A DNA stretch of 64,000 nt. It comes from Balaenoptera acutorostrata. Lineage: Eukaryota > Chordata > Mammalia > Artiodactyla > Balaenopteridae. The notes below the pieces were generated by a model that did not search any database, was not told the DNA's origin, and saw only the letters and a program-made list of their open reading frames with translations. Within the stretch, counting starts at the first letter, position 1; every line of letters starts with the position of its first letter. Positions 24,561 to 36,019 of the stretch are shown here, piece by piece. The translations under genes were made by a program, and so were the position numbers. Location: contig NC_080075.1 of the NCBI RefSeq assembly GCF_949987535.1, positions 620,001 through 684,000 on the forward strand. The letters are read 5' to 3'.

Positions 24561-26046
24561 ACGGTTCACAGGCCCCTCTGCAGCCGCTCCCACTTTCCTC
24601 CCTGGTCTGAGTGAGGTACCCCTCCCACTCCGTGCACCTTAGTACCCCCCAGGCCTCCACCCCAGTGCTTTTCAAATTCCACTGTAAGCGTGTGTCTCCT
24701 CGTCCTCCTCTCTGAGTGGGGGTAGAAACGGGTTTCTGGTTCTTCTCTGTATGTCTGGACCCCGGCAGAGGCCCCAGGTACCCAGCTCTCTTCCAGCGCT
24801 TTTTGCTGATGAGCGAATGGCCGTACAGGGCTCTTGCCCTCCAGTGCCATGGCCGGGGCAATCGGGCCTTTGTTCAACTGCCTGACTTTGGCTCGGGCTG
24901 AGAACACTGATGAGGGCCTCTCAGGTGCCTGGGCTGGGGTTTGCGGAAACGGGCAATCTCTGCAGTGAGCAATCCACTGCCTGTGCTGTCAGCAGTGTGT
25001 TCTCGCCCTCTAGATGCAGAGTGAAGTGGAAAGTGCCGTGGGAACTCCGTGGCATTTAATTACTGAAATGATGGGGGGGAGCCTCCCGTAGCCTGGCTGT
25101 GGCAGCACAAGCATGCGGACAAGCCCTGGGCTGGAACGCGCCGGGGAAGCCGTTAAACCATCCTGCGCCTCGCTCTTCCCACACGTAAAATTAAACAGAT
25201 GGAAGAGCATGCCTGTCACCCATGGTGGTTACCATGGTGATCGAGGACAGAGACGCAGTGTTGTTCTGCCCTGGCTGTGCCAATTTCTTTCATTCTGCTC
25301 TCCTTCCGTTCCATAAATGAGACGGGCAGGTCACGTTCTGCTCTGAATTGGGGAGGGCGCTGTAATGGCGGGGCACGGAAAGGCCACCGCAGGGCACCTG
25401 GTGCAGAGCCAGGGCGGCCATGCTGGAGGCACACGCCGACCTCTCGGGGTCACCAGGCACGGGGAAGTGCGTGAGGCGGGCTGGGCGAGTGGATGAGAGG
25501 TTCACAAGCAGAAGGGACCTGGCTTGGGACTCGGGCTGCCCAGAACCTGCTCAGGTGCTCCCAGGGCCCAGGAGACCAGCATCTGGGTGCACGTCTCACC
25601 AGTCATGCAGCAGCAGTCAGGGAGCTCCCGGGCTCACTTGATCACTAGGCGCTCCGCGGCTGCATCGTAGCCAGAGGCTGAAATAAACACCATCAGCTGC
25701 TCTAAGCCAGGGCCAGCTGGAAGGTAACGGCTGGGGCGAGAGGTCTGGCACAGATAACATTCCTGCAGACTCTTTTAGGACAGAGACAACTGGTTCTTCC
25801 CCAGGGCCCCGGAGGTCAGTTGCAAGAACAGACCTTACTTTTCATTAATTTAAGCAAAACAACAACAAAAATCCATATATGAAGGACTATAGGCATTTAC
25901 AGGGTCTCTGAGATGGCAGAGTCAGTCTTGGAGGCTCTACACCAGGGCAGTACCAAGCCCACCCATGAGGCTTCCTTGGTACAGATCCCATTGCTGCTGT
26001 TTGGGAACACCACCCAGCACGAGGCTGAACACCAGGCACCAGAAGT
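24561..26046. other. SH3RF3: SH3RF3 intron, no gene seen
   Basis: Unique-looking sequence between the L2-like fragment and the minisatellite. No splice-framed coding block, RNA gene or clear repeat was recognised. Confidence 0.55.
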
Positions 26047-26745
26047 CCACCCTGTACCCACGGATGACCGGGCCCTGGGCACAGGAAGACCACCCTGTAC
26101 CCACGGATGACCGGGCCCTGGGCACAGGAAGTCCACCCTGTACCCACGGATGACCGGGCCCTGGGCACAGGAAGTCCACCCTGTACCCACGGATGACCGG
26201 GCCCTGGGCACAGGAAGTCCGCCCTGTACCCACGGATGACCGGGCCCTGGGCACAGGAAGTCCGCCCTGTACCCACGGATGACCGGGCCCTGGGCACAGG
26301 AAGTCCGCCCTGTACCCACGGATGACCGGGCCCTGGGCACAGGAAGTCCGCCCTGTACCCACGGATGACCGGGCCCTGGGCACAGGAAGTCCGCCCTGTA
26401 CCCACGGATGACCGGGCCCTGGGCACAGGAAGTCCACCCTGTACCCACGGATGACCGGGCCCTGGGCACAGGAAGTCCACCCTGTACCCACGGATGACCG
26501 GGCCCTGGGCACAGGAAGTCCACCCTGTACCCACGGATGACCGGGCCCTGGGCACAGGAAGTCCACCCTGTACCCACGGATGACCGGGCCCTGGGCACAG
26601 GAAGTCCACCCTGTACCCACGGATGACCGGGCCCTGGGCACAGGAAGTCCACCCTGTACCCACAGATGACCGGGCCCTGGGCACAGGAAGTCCACCCTGT
26701 ACCCACGGATGACCGGGCCCTGGGCACAGGAAGTCCGCCCTGGTC
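26047..26745. repeat. 43-bp minisatellite, 16 full copies plus a partial 17th
   Basis: The unit starts CCACCCTGTACCCACGGATG, continues ACCGGGCCCTGGGCACAGGA and ends AGT. Copies start exactly every 43 bp from 26047 to 26692, with the partial copy at 26735. Copies are nearly identical. A CCACCC/CCGCCC variant defines a block: copies 5-9 (26219-26433) and the partial copy carry G, the rest carry A. Copy 1 ends AGA instead of AGT, and copy 15 reads CACAGATG. Since 43 is not a multiple of three, the minus strand reads the same 43-residue repeat in all three frames. It sits in an SH3RF3 intron. Confidence 0.98.
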
Positions 26746-26749
26746 CCCT

Positions 26750-28891
26750 GAAAAGCTGGGTGTTTCACCACCACCTTCACCCCCAACAGGGATCCAGGGG
26801 CCCCTCATGTTTCGTCCTCTGAAAGGGAGTCACGTTCAGGATGTCTGTCCCGAGTCCAGGCCGGCGCCAGCACCTCACCTGCCAGGCGCGGACGAGCAGC
26901 ACTGCCCCCTACCGTGGCGAGGGGGGATTCACACACAGACAGGAGCCCCACATCTGGAGGCTGGTCCAGGTCTGCCAGGGCCACGCTGGACCAGCGCCCA
27001 CTACACCCCTCAGAGCCACAGGCCATACCCTCCCCCGTAAACCAGACCCCTCTGGTCGCCTCTAGGTCAGGGGGCGGCTTCGCTGTTCTCCAGGGCAGCC
27101 AATCCAGACACCGGCAAACTGCACTTGCAGCCCTGCCCCTCCCAGCTCTTCCATGCGGCCCCTGTGCCCCCCAACAGCTCATTATTTTGTCCCAGTTCTG
27201 CAACCCCATCCCTGGGGCCAGGCCACTGTCACCTCTCACCTGGACAGCAGCACCTCGCCAGTCCCCAAGCCAACTCTTCCTGCCTACTGTGCCCGGTGAC
27301 GTCTGCTAAAGCGTCACCCTCTTGTTCGAAAGCCCTGGGGGTTCCCACGGCCTGGACCAGAGTTCGGCCCTGACCGCTGGTAAAGAATCACATGTGCCTT
27401 GTTGACTCCGTGCCCTGCGCGCTCCAGGGCTGTCCTCTCACAGGACGGTACAGGCGGCTGCGCTGAGCACGCGCCACACCCGCCGGGGGCACGTCCTCGC
27501 ACACCATCCCGGCAGCAGGGGCCCCAGCGCAGGCCCCCTGCTGCCCCTCGGGCCTTCAACCCGCCCTGCTCGCTGCCCTCGCTGAACCGCTCCTGCTGGA
27601 GGACAAGGACGCTCTTCTCCCACTTCTGCGCCTTTGTTCCCTTCCCTCTGCCTGGGTGCTACAGGCGGCTCCGCCTGGGACCGACCCCTGCGGCGAAGCC
27701 CCCACCCCAGCCTCGCCACAAGCGCCCCCAGCAGGCCCCGCGCCAGGCACTCTCCGCCGCCCCCGCCTCCCCGCCGGCCCCGCCTCCCCGAGGGCCAGTC
27801 CCGGGGCTGAGAGCAGGGCCCGCTCTGAAACGCTGGGCTTCCCGCCAGCGCTCAGCAATTCTTCCCCGACAATGGGGGGCGGGGGGCGCCCGGACACCCG
27901 CCCCCCTCGTGCCCCTCGGCCGCGACTGGGAGGGACTGTGGCCCCACTGTGCTGAGTGTTGTCTGGGCTTCTCACACCGAGGAGATGCTTTCTGGAGACT
28001 CCTAGCGGGCCGTCTCTGGCTGGCCAGAGTCTAGAAAACAGTGTACTTTACTGCGCTAAAGAATTCACATGTTTTGTCCTTTAAGCCTTACTTTGAAAAG
28101 AAGAGAGATGATTTCTGAGAATAAGGTTAGGGTGGGAAAAGGAATTCTGTGTCATTTAAGTGAAATTCAGAGGTACCTCCTCCTGTTCTGGTCCCTTGTC
28201 ACTGCACGGTGACAATGTTACTGGTTCTACGTGTCAGAAAGTTACTGGCCTGGCTCCCAGGAGCATCACATGAGTCACGCTTAGCAGCTCCTCTTAGCTC
28301 ACTGCCAAGCTTCCAAGCAAGACGTGCTAAACCCTCTTCACGCCTTCACGATCCACCCCACACTTTCCGTCATCTCACTCTACACTGGGAGCGACCTGGA
28401 TTCTCCTGAATTCCGGTCAGTCTGGCTATTGGTGAAGCTGCATGAAGGTGAAGAGTCAATGGCCATCACTCCCTCCACCCTCAAAGCATTTCAGGAAGGG
28501 ACCCTCTGGATCTGTCTCATTACCGGCTCTGTCCTGGGGGTGCTGCCTAATCAGGAGACCCCTTTAGCACCTGGCACTTGGATGTAGGTGACCCACAGCG
28601 GCTGACGAGGGTGCCCAGAGGCGCCAAGGTAACCTCACTGGTCAACCCAGTCCTCTGGCTACCTGAAGTGTATAAACACCTGTGAATTCTCTAATCCATT
28701 CCAGCTGCCAGAACAGGCTAACATGATTAAGTCAACACATCCCCCAAGATTAGCACAAGTTCATGATTACGACGGGCCCCTCCATGGACTGCTCGAGACC
28801 TGGGCCAAAAGGATGCTCATGACTTCTGACCCTGAGACCACCCTCCTCAAATTTTCCAGCAGAGTGAGGCCCATGGGAGCCTGCTACGTAC
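26750..28891. other. SH3RF3: SH3RF3 intron between the minisatellite and the 28.9-kb exon
   Basis: Contains the CpG-dense segment listed separately, and possibly L2-like traces near 27200-27360. No other exon or RNA gene was seen. Confidence 0.55.
27395..27935. promoter_or_regulatory. CpG-dense GC-rich segment, possible intronic CpG island
   Basis: Dense CpG dinucleotides with GC-box-like strings (for example GGGGGGCGGGGGGCGCC near 27873 and CCCCGCCTCCCCGCC near 27770). No TATA-like element, splice-framed exon or recognised transcript start. It may be an orphan intronic CpG island or alternative promoter, or simply part of a GC-rich isochore. Assigned by eye. Confidence 0.35.
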
Positions 28892-29145
28892 CGGGGGTGC
28901 CGGCGCTCCGGGCTTGGCTGGCCGCTGGCTGAACTGAGTGCCGCAGACAACCGCCCAGTGCGGGCGAGACTGCCTGGTGCTGGGCTGAAGCCTGGGCCAT
29001 GGTGAGGGGGAGGGCCGGCCTCAGGGCCGTGGCCGGGCTACTCAGACTCCCACCGCCTGCGTGAAGGGTTGTGGCCATCCCCTTGGCCAGCGGAGACCCT
29101 CCGACTGCATTATTCCGGGGTGGCCCAGCCCCGCCTACAGGAACC
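28892..29145 (-). CDS. SH3RF3: SH3RF3 exon: Pro/Ser/Ala-rich linker after third SH3 (254 bp, phase 2-1)
   Basis: The acceptor is TATTTCCTCAG at 29146 and following, and the donor is CCCCCG|GTACGT at 28891. The first base completes the Arg codon left open by the SH3 exon (AG|G). The exon then reads VPVGGAGPPRNNAVGGSPLAKG, 22 residues shown here as two runs (VPVGGAGPPRNN and AVGGSPLAKG), then ATTLHAGGGSLSS, ATALRPALPL, GGCLRHSVQP and AASQARS. These follow the SH3RF3 linker order as recalled (PPRNN, GGSPLAKG, GSLSS, RPALP, CLRHS, SQARS). The region is low complexity and probably disordered. One base remains for the next exon, where G|CT completes an Ala. It lies only 1,454 bp downstream of the SH3 exon, the shortest intron seen here. 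Confidence 0.94.
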
Positions 29146-30599
29146 CTGAGGAAATAAACAGAATGACGTCAGGGGAGGGCACAGATGCAACCACACCACA
29201 CAGGCCATTGACGAAGGCCCTGAGAGATGGAGGCCACGTGGTCCAGGGACAAATCCTGAAGCACCACCAAGAGAACACCTGCAGGCATGCAATGCCCAGA
29301 GCTCAGGCTGGCAGCAGAGCCCCCTTTACAACGGCATGGTCTCTCGATGCGAATATTTGAGAAACAGCAAGAGAACCCTAAGAAACAGAGAAATGATGCT
29401 AATCAGATATTTTGTTCCAGAGCCACTGCCTTGATTTAGTGTAACAAACAGCTGTGTGTCCCCAACACATGCAGAAGGAATGGGCTTGGACGCATCTGGC
29501 AGGCGGCAGGCGGCAGGAAGCAGGACCCGTCTCCCTCTGGACACAGCTTCCTGGCTCTGGGGCCTCCAGGAAAGGGTGCAGACAAGCCCTGCGCTCCTCA
29601 GGGACGCCGGGGAACTTGCAGTTTCGCCCCATACTTTCCAGATGAAGCTGGTGTCGACAGCCCAGGAACACAAAAGAGCACAGGACCCTGAGACGGGCTC
29701 TGAGGGTCTCTCCTGCACGTGCCGGCGCTGAGCCGTGCACCAGCTCTGAGCATGCGGTCTGGGCTGGGAAGCTCCTGGGGTCCAGTTTCAGGGATCAAAT
29801 GCCTTCCAGTTGTCTAAGAGCTGGGAAAACGTCCCTTCTGTCCCCTCAGGACCTCAGTCGTGAAACCCCAGAGCCACACGTGGCGGAGGGCGGGCACTGC
29901 CGCCGGGGCCCGGGGCCATGTGGGAGGGCCCCGGGGAAGCAGAGCCTCTGCGGAGCAGCTGTGGGGAGAAGGGCCTCCTCTCCAGGGCCACGGGGCCACG
30001 GGGCTCACAAATGGTGGGCCTTTCCAGGAGGAACCGTGGGTGACGTGGCCCCCCTCCCCGCTGCTTCGAAGGTGCGAGTCGGTCCGGCGTCAGGGCAGGT
30101 TTGGGCATTGTTCAGTTGTCTTCCTGGAAGTCTTGTTCCAAAGAGAGCAGAGGCCCGGGGGTGAGTCTCCAGCGGACCTGCGTGTCCTGGGCTGTGCACC
30201 AGGGCTGGGTAATCCAGGGTTCCACCCTGCAGTGGACGCTCCCCTCCACGGAGACATCTGACAACCCTGGGTCATCTCTAGCGAATTTTTAAACTTGCTT
30301 TTCCTAGGTTATAAAAACTATCAGTAAATTTGTAAAACACAGGAAATCACAAGGAAAAAAAGAAATTAATCATCCATAATGCTCCGCTCAATAATAATGG
30401 TTAACTTCTGGGAATATGGAATCTTGCCTTCACGTGTGTGAATGGCATGTGCTTCTCGCACACCCCCCCGCTGTACTCACACGTGCACACATGCACACGC
30501 ATTCACACATGCCCGCGTGCCCACGAGGTCCCGCCCTGGAATGCACGCCCCCGCGTGGAGCTGCCGCGCGCGGCTCTGCTCCTCGTGGGCGCGCCTCAC
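29146..30599. other. SH3RF3: Short SH3RF3 intron (1,454 bp)
   Basis: Between the third-SH3 exon and the linker exon, GT-AG bounded (GTGAGG at 30599 downwards, CTCAG at 29150-29146). A CA-rich stretch near 30470-30515 lies close to the donor. No other feature seen. Confidence 0.8.
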
Positions 30600-30770
30600 C
30601 TGGAGACGGGCGTCACGTAGTTCCCCGGGAACACGCCCGAGAGCCCCGTCCGCAGCGCTGTGCCCTTGAACCAGCCGTCCCGACACTTCTCCAGCACGCG
30701 GTACGTGTCGCCCTTGCGCAGCTCCAGCTCGTCGCTCTTCTGGGGCTTGTAGGCATAGAGCGCCAGGTAC
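30600..30770 (-). CDS. SH3RF3: SH3RF3 exon: third SH3 domain (171 bp, phase 2-2)
   Basis: One exon carries essentially the whole third SH3 domain. Visible SH3 landmarks are the ALYAY peptide-binding motif near its start, the acidic RT-loop region [11 protein letters not shown], the DGW tryptophan that forms the ligand groove, and GVFPGNYV with its conserved Pro and Tyr. It ends TPVS plus two bases of an Arg codon. The acceptor is CCGTAG at 30772-30771 and the donor is CAG|GTGAGG at 30599. SH3 domains bind proline-rich peptides; in the POSH family they recruit kinase partners of the JNK cascade. All structural landmarks are intact and there is no stop, so this is a functional-looking exon rather than a retrocopy. 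Its length is a multiple of three with equal entry and exit phase, so skipping it would remove the domain cleanly. Confidence 0.97.
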
Positions 30771-31454
30771 CTACGGCAGGAGAGGCAGGCCGGTGAGGGG
30801 GCGCAGCCGGGATCAGCTACCAGGAGGGGCGGGCAGGGAAGGGACCGAGCTCCCCTGGGGACCCAGCAGCCACGGCCCCCAGGCCCTGTGCTGAGCCGGC
30901 CGGCGGAGCCCACGGAGGCCACGCGACTCGCCCGGGGCCCTGGAGGACCTGCCAGACCAGATGGCGGCGCCAGCTCTCTGGGCGACCCCCCCCCCCCCCA
31001 CCGCTTCATTCTCTTCTCTCTGCTCCATGCCTGATGCTCTGGGCAAGAGAAAGCCTTCGGGAAAACGGCGGTGAGCTACGCAGCCCCAGGCTGGGTTTTC
31101 CTCATTTCCTCTCACCTGCCTGCTTACCCATCCATCTAAGCTGGGAGAGACTCAGGGGCCCTTTTAAAGAAAAGGCAGCCCAGTTAGGGACTCCTTAGAT
31201 CTGTGACTAATTGAAATTCTGCTTTTCTTTTAAGCCTTTTGGAACAATTTAGTGGTGTGAATCCTGGCCTAGGGCTTAGAAGCTGCGCCCTCAGGCACCA
31301 GCTGTATGTGCTCTGCTACCTTGGGGCTTTGTGGAACGGGTGGGTTTGACCTAACGAGAGAGTGGTTTCAGGCAAATACACTGCTCACGCTATCTGGGCA
31401 GGAGAAGTGGCGGGGCCTTCACTCCAGCAGGAAACCAGATGCATTTAAAGAAAT

Positions 31455-31572
31455 ATGTCTTGGCCGCACCACGCAACATGTGGGATCATAGGTCCCTGAC
31501 CAGGGATCGAACCCGCGCCTCCTGCAATGGAAGCACGGAGTCCTGACCACTGGACTGACAGGGAAGTCCCAA
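31455..31572 (-). mobile_element. CHR-type SINE, 5' head only, reverse orientation
   Basis: The minus strand starts GGGACTTCCCTGTCAGTCCA with the B-box area GGTTCGATCCC and ends near GGCCAAGAC. Imperfect flanking repeats GCATTTAAAGAAAT (31441) and GCATTTTTAAGAAG (31576) suggest a target-site duplication. Confidence 0.85.
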
Positions 31573-32774
31573 GCCGCATTTTTAAGAAGTGTCATCTCCT
31601 GGGCCGCCTACCAGGACGTGCCTGATGGGCACACTGCCCCTCCCGGGCGGGCTCCTGGAGACAGGAGCTCACCGACCCCCAGAGCACCCTCCTGACCCTG
31701 GAGGCCCTTCTTAGCAGGTGACGCAGAGATGGGACACAACTCACTGGGGTCAGGCGAGGAGAAGGGAGGCCTCCTGGCTCAGAGGGGCCTTGGGAGGAAG
31801 AGGCTAGAACAGGCGGAGAGCCCCGCAGAGCACAGACGTCCCGGCTGTAAAATTCAGTAAAATGAGATAAACTAAACAAAACCCGCGCCACTCGGGTGCC
31901 CCTGCCCCGCCAGGCGAAGGCCTGGCCTCACCACTACCCTGCTCCCCTGTGAGAGGGAGACTGGGTGTGAGAGGATGGACTGGGTCTTAGAGACAAATCT
32001 GACAGGAGGAAGGACTCGGGGCCTCGGGGAGGGTGAACGAGGCCCCATCGGGAGGACCTCCTTGTCTGGGGTGAAGATTCACGCCAGCCACATGATGCCA
32101 GGCGATCAACAAAGAGCTGGGTGTCATCCTTCTGCTTGCACGTGTGTGCTGCTCGGGGGCTTCTTGGAGGGCGAAGAGGAATCACTACAAACCAAAGTCC
32201 CATGAAAACTGTGTTCACACCCAGACTGCCTCACTGGGGGGCAGGATGGGAGGGAGGATGGGGGGAGGGCCGCTGGGCTGGTCCTGGGGGGCTGTGAGCC
32301 GATAAGGATGAGACCTGCTCTCAAGGAAACAAAGTGAAACACAGATCTCACTCGTCTGCCTCATTCTGCCCTACGGTGGTGTGAGAACAGTCTTTCTGAT
32401 TCTGCTGCCGGGGACGCCAAGCTGGGGGACACGTGGGCAAGCATCATGACTTGGGCATCCTCCCTCGAACCCCTGGTCTGTGGACTGAAGTCCTGCTGAC
32501 TGAGGCCCCTCTTCCCAGGCTCCTGTCCCACGGGACTGCAGGGTGGGCGACCTCGAGGAGGGTGTGTGTGGAGAGTGCAGGTTCCCTTCTCCCGTGAGGA
32601 GTCCTGGCAGCTTGTCCTTCTGGGGCAGATCTTTTGTCCTCAGCTGGGATCCTGGCGGGTGGCCACCTGCTGCCCTGCGGCTGCGTCCATCTGCTGCTGA
32701 GGGAACCCAGGGACCCACCCAGAAGAGGGTGCGTGTGCCTGTCCAGCTGAGGGGACCCAGCAAACTGAGGTGCT

Positions 32775-32970
32775 CCCGGCACACACAGGCACACTCCTGC
32801 CTCAGGACCTTTGCACCTGCCCCCTCCACCTGGGGCTCTCCCCTCTCAGCTGCCCTCCCCCACAGCACGCTCCCCACGGGGTAGAGACGTTTGTGTTCTG
32901 TTCGTGCCCCACCCCGGGGTCTAGAGCAGTGTCTGCACCAAGCAGACGCCCACTCAACATTTACGGAAAG
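32775..32970 (+). repeat. L2-like LINE 3' fragment
   Basis: CTGCCTCAGGACCTTTGCAC, CACCTGGGGCTCTCCC and TAGAGCAGTGTCTGCACCAA, followed by CAACATTTACGGAAAGAA, follow the usual L2 3'-end order. Confidence 0.6.
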
Positions 32971-33026
32971 AACAAAATAGGGACTCTGGTTTTGAGACTA
33001 AGATCAAGACTGTTGAAGGAAAAGGG

Positions 33027-33178
33027 GTGTGTGTGTGGACGTGTGTCCATGTGTATGTGTGCATGTATGTATCAGCATGTGCGTGTATGTGCATGTGTTC
33101 ATGTATTTGCACGTGTATGTGTGCATGTGTGTGCATGTATGTACTTGTGTGTGTGTGCTGTGTGTACGTGTGTGTGCA
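33027..33178. repeat. TG-rich degenerate repeat (TGTGTG/TGCATG/TGTATG)
   Basis: Alternating purine-pyrimidine tract of about 150 bp made of GTGTG, GTATG and GCATG units. Potentially Z-DNA forming. Cys/Val/Met-rich frames over it are artefacts. Confidence 0.9.
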
Positions 33179-34664
33179 CTGGGAACGGTTTCATCCAGCC
33201 CCGAGTTCTGCCGGACAAGCTGGGCTACGAGGATAAGTGGGGGAAGCGGGCTATGAGTTTCCTCGTCTGGGGTCCGAGCGCACAGCTGGGACCAGAAGGA
33301 GGAGGGGGTGCCCTGGGAGGTGCTCCTAGGAGGATGGAAGGAAAGGCAGAGGGGCTGCTCTCCAGAAAGGAAAGGGAAGAAGCGAACAGAAGCAGAGGAT
33401 GGGTGACACAGGCGTCGGTCCACAGGGCGCTAGGTCCAGAGGGAGGTGGAGGGCTGGCGGGACGAGGGGCCCAGACGGGAGCTGAAAGGGCGTCTCTTAA
33501 CACGGATACCAACCGGCGTGCAGCCCCGGTGGGTCAGGGTCCCTCCACCAGGGCCCGGCAGGTGGCCTCTTTCTTTGCCCCCACCAACCCTTCTAGCCCC
33601 TGGGACCGGGTGACTTCAGGGGCCACCTGCCGTGGAGCGTGGAGCTGTGGATACAGGGGCTCCTGTGGGAGGGGGCGCCGTCCCTGCCGGGAGAGGACAG
33701 ACCCCGGGTGGCGAGCGTGAGGCTCGGGGGTCTCAGCTGCCCAGGGCGGGCCCCCCCCACCCCCGGCGCAGCGTCCGCCAGCACCCACCTCCACGGCGGA
33801 GTCAACTCAGGTTTTCAAAGCAAGTGAGTGTCAGCGACCTCGGCGAAGAGCCGACGAGCCGTGTGTGTGTCTGTGATCTGGGGAGCGGCCATCAGACGAC
33901 AGAGTAACGTTCCTGGGGACAAGCTGATGGTCTCACTCAGCATTCTGGGATCCCCAAGCCGTTAGGGAACAAGGTCTGTGTTGACTTCTCAGCATCTTCC
34001 CATCACACAAGAATAAGCATTCTTCAAACCGTGGGCCTCAAGTCATCTGGATTAAGCCTTTAAATCAGAAGAGGCTTCTTTCAAAATCCCACTGGTACTT
34101 TAGAGAAATACACCACGGTTCCTGATGAAGTCATAAAGGCAGAAAACGGGCAACTGAGGCGCACCTGGCTGAAACCCCCAGCCGACTCGCCCGGCCTGGA
34201 CCAACTGTGGGCCCCGCAGGGGCGGGGGCGCCGGCCTCCAGGACCACCGACTCTGCTGAGGCGCGTCCTGAGCGAGTCTGCAGGCAGACTGGATCTATTC
34301 TGCGTCCCGCCTCCTCATGTGGGACGCCCAGAGTCTAACGGGGGAAGCGAGGTTTCCTTCCCAGTTTCAGCTATTTATTTATTGGATGCATACTGGTTCT
34401 GGCACCCCTCGGGCGCTAACCACACGTGGCAGAGGGGCTTACTTCCAAGGATGCCTTCAGCCCCGGGGAAACGAGGCGTCCTCCTCCTCCAAGTCATCAG
34501 AGTCAGAACTCTGCCCTACCTTGTTGACGGGGAGCTGTTGACGGGCAGCTGCACCCGTGGGGCAGCGTGCAGAGCCCCACCCCACCTCGGGTGCCATGGG
34601 CCGAGGCAGGACGAGGGTGCAGGGCAGGAAGCTGGCATTAGTCATGGTCTCGCCCAAGCCCCAC

Positions 34665-34750
34665 GTGAGCTCTGAGGGTGGGCTACCCGCCCATTTCACA
34701 GCTGAGCACACTGAGGCTCAAAAAGATGGAGAATCTGTGTTTACACAGCA
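34665..34750 (-). repeat. MIR SINE fragment
   Basis: CCATTTCACAGCTGAGCACA followed by CTGAGGCTCA and ACACAGCAGTGAGC resembles the reverse complement of MIR. Confidence 0.5.
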
Positions 34751-36019
34751 GTGAGCTGCAGGCTGGTGGTTCCGTGGCCCCAGGGACCTGGCGGGGGTGA
34801 GGGGCACTGCGGGAGGCTGGGGAAAGGCCCGGGCGGGCGAGGCCGGGGAGTGGGGGCTCCACGTGGGGGGCCTGTGTTGAGTGGCACCAGGGCACTAATG
34901 CCCTTGCTGCCTTCATCTTTATTTTCAATTTGTTCTCTGAGGAATAATCCCTCCTCTGGTCTCAGTATTTCAAGTTCAGCCTCTCAGTGTGCATGGCTGG
35001 GGGGTGGAACGTAAACAAATCTGACTTCACCTGGAACACCTCTGCCCCCCCTCCCCACGGGCGTTCTCCTGCACTTGGGGCCCGCACATCTGCGTGCAGC
35101 TTGCGCTGGGGCGGCGCTGGCCAGGGAACGTGGCATCTGTTTCCCCTGTTGTGACTCAAGAAAACGCCCCGGAGGGACCAGCCGGCTCCCAGCCCGATGC
35201 CTGCAGCTCTGCGGTCCCTGCCGTGCGCCGGGTCACTCCGTCCAGGTCCGAGTGCGGCCACAGGGTAGGGTGCATCCTTTGCACCCCTTCCCACCCCATG
35301 CCCTCAGCCGCGCCCACCAGAACTGCGTGCTGCCATCCTGGGAAAACTGGAGGACGATCCTCGATCCTCATGGAACCTGGGGGCCCCACGCTCCCTTTCC
35401 ACTCCTTCCAAAGGCCTTGAGCTCAGCACAGGCCTCCACGGAGGACGCAGGGGGTCCTGCGTCACATGCAGAGCAGGCCCGGGGTTCGCCTCTGCGCGTT
35501 CACACTCAAGGTTGGTACTGAAGGTACTGATTTCAGGCAGGAGTGGGAGCGTCTGGATCCCAGCGCCTCTTCCCCACAGCCTGGTGGCCAGCAGGGGGCT
35601 CTCGTGCCCATCGAAGAGGCGACCCCTCCTCCAGGCAGACGCAGCCCCATGTGAGGCGGGGGGAATGTCAGGCCCCTTCCCGGTGCCCTCGGCCGGCAGT
35701 GGCAGCCGTGACCACCGAGCCTGGCATCGTGGGAACAGCAGCCAGCTGGGAACAGCCGTCACTCACCGTATTACTTGCTCTTTCCTGTAGAAGATCTTCA
35801 CTTGCTGTTAATTGTCTACAGACTCTAATCAAGCAGTGATTAAAGAACTCTAACGCCGTCATTAACTTCACACCCTTCCGCCTCCATGTGACGGCTTGCT
35901 CATTTCTTCTGAAACAAGCAAGGTTCCTTTCCATTCCTCGTGGGAGGAGTCTGCTCCTGTTCTTCTGGCTGCCAGGGCCGCACGGGCTCAGGTCAGTGAG
36001 ACACGTGCTGCTCGCTGAC

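Larger units (their letters stand above)
30771..36019. other. SH3RF3: SH3RF3 intron, left part (SINE, L2, TG repeat inside)
   Basis: Intron upstream of the SH3 exon. Besides the repeats listed separately it has a run of 14 C at 30986-30999 and mostly unique GC-rich sequence. No additional exon was recognised. Confidence 0.65.

Noticed and set aside
26047..26745. CRISPR-like direct repeat array
   Set aside because: Units are contiguous with no spacers and the genome is mammalian; it is a minisatellite.
25887..26808. Three overlapping minus-strand frames of about 250-300 codons with a repeated Cys/Gly/Pro-rich peptide
   Set aside because: They are the same 43-bp minisatellite read in three frames. 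There is no domain, no splice support and no conserved start.
27399..28034. 211-codon plus-strand open frame
   Set aside because: Lies in the CpG-dense segment where stops are rare in several frames. Composition is Pro/Ala/Arg-driven with no domain.
32770..33720. 316-codon plus-strand frame with a Cys/Val/Met-rich section
   Set aside because: Runs through an L2 fragment and the TG-rich repeat; low complexity and no domain.
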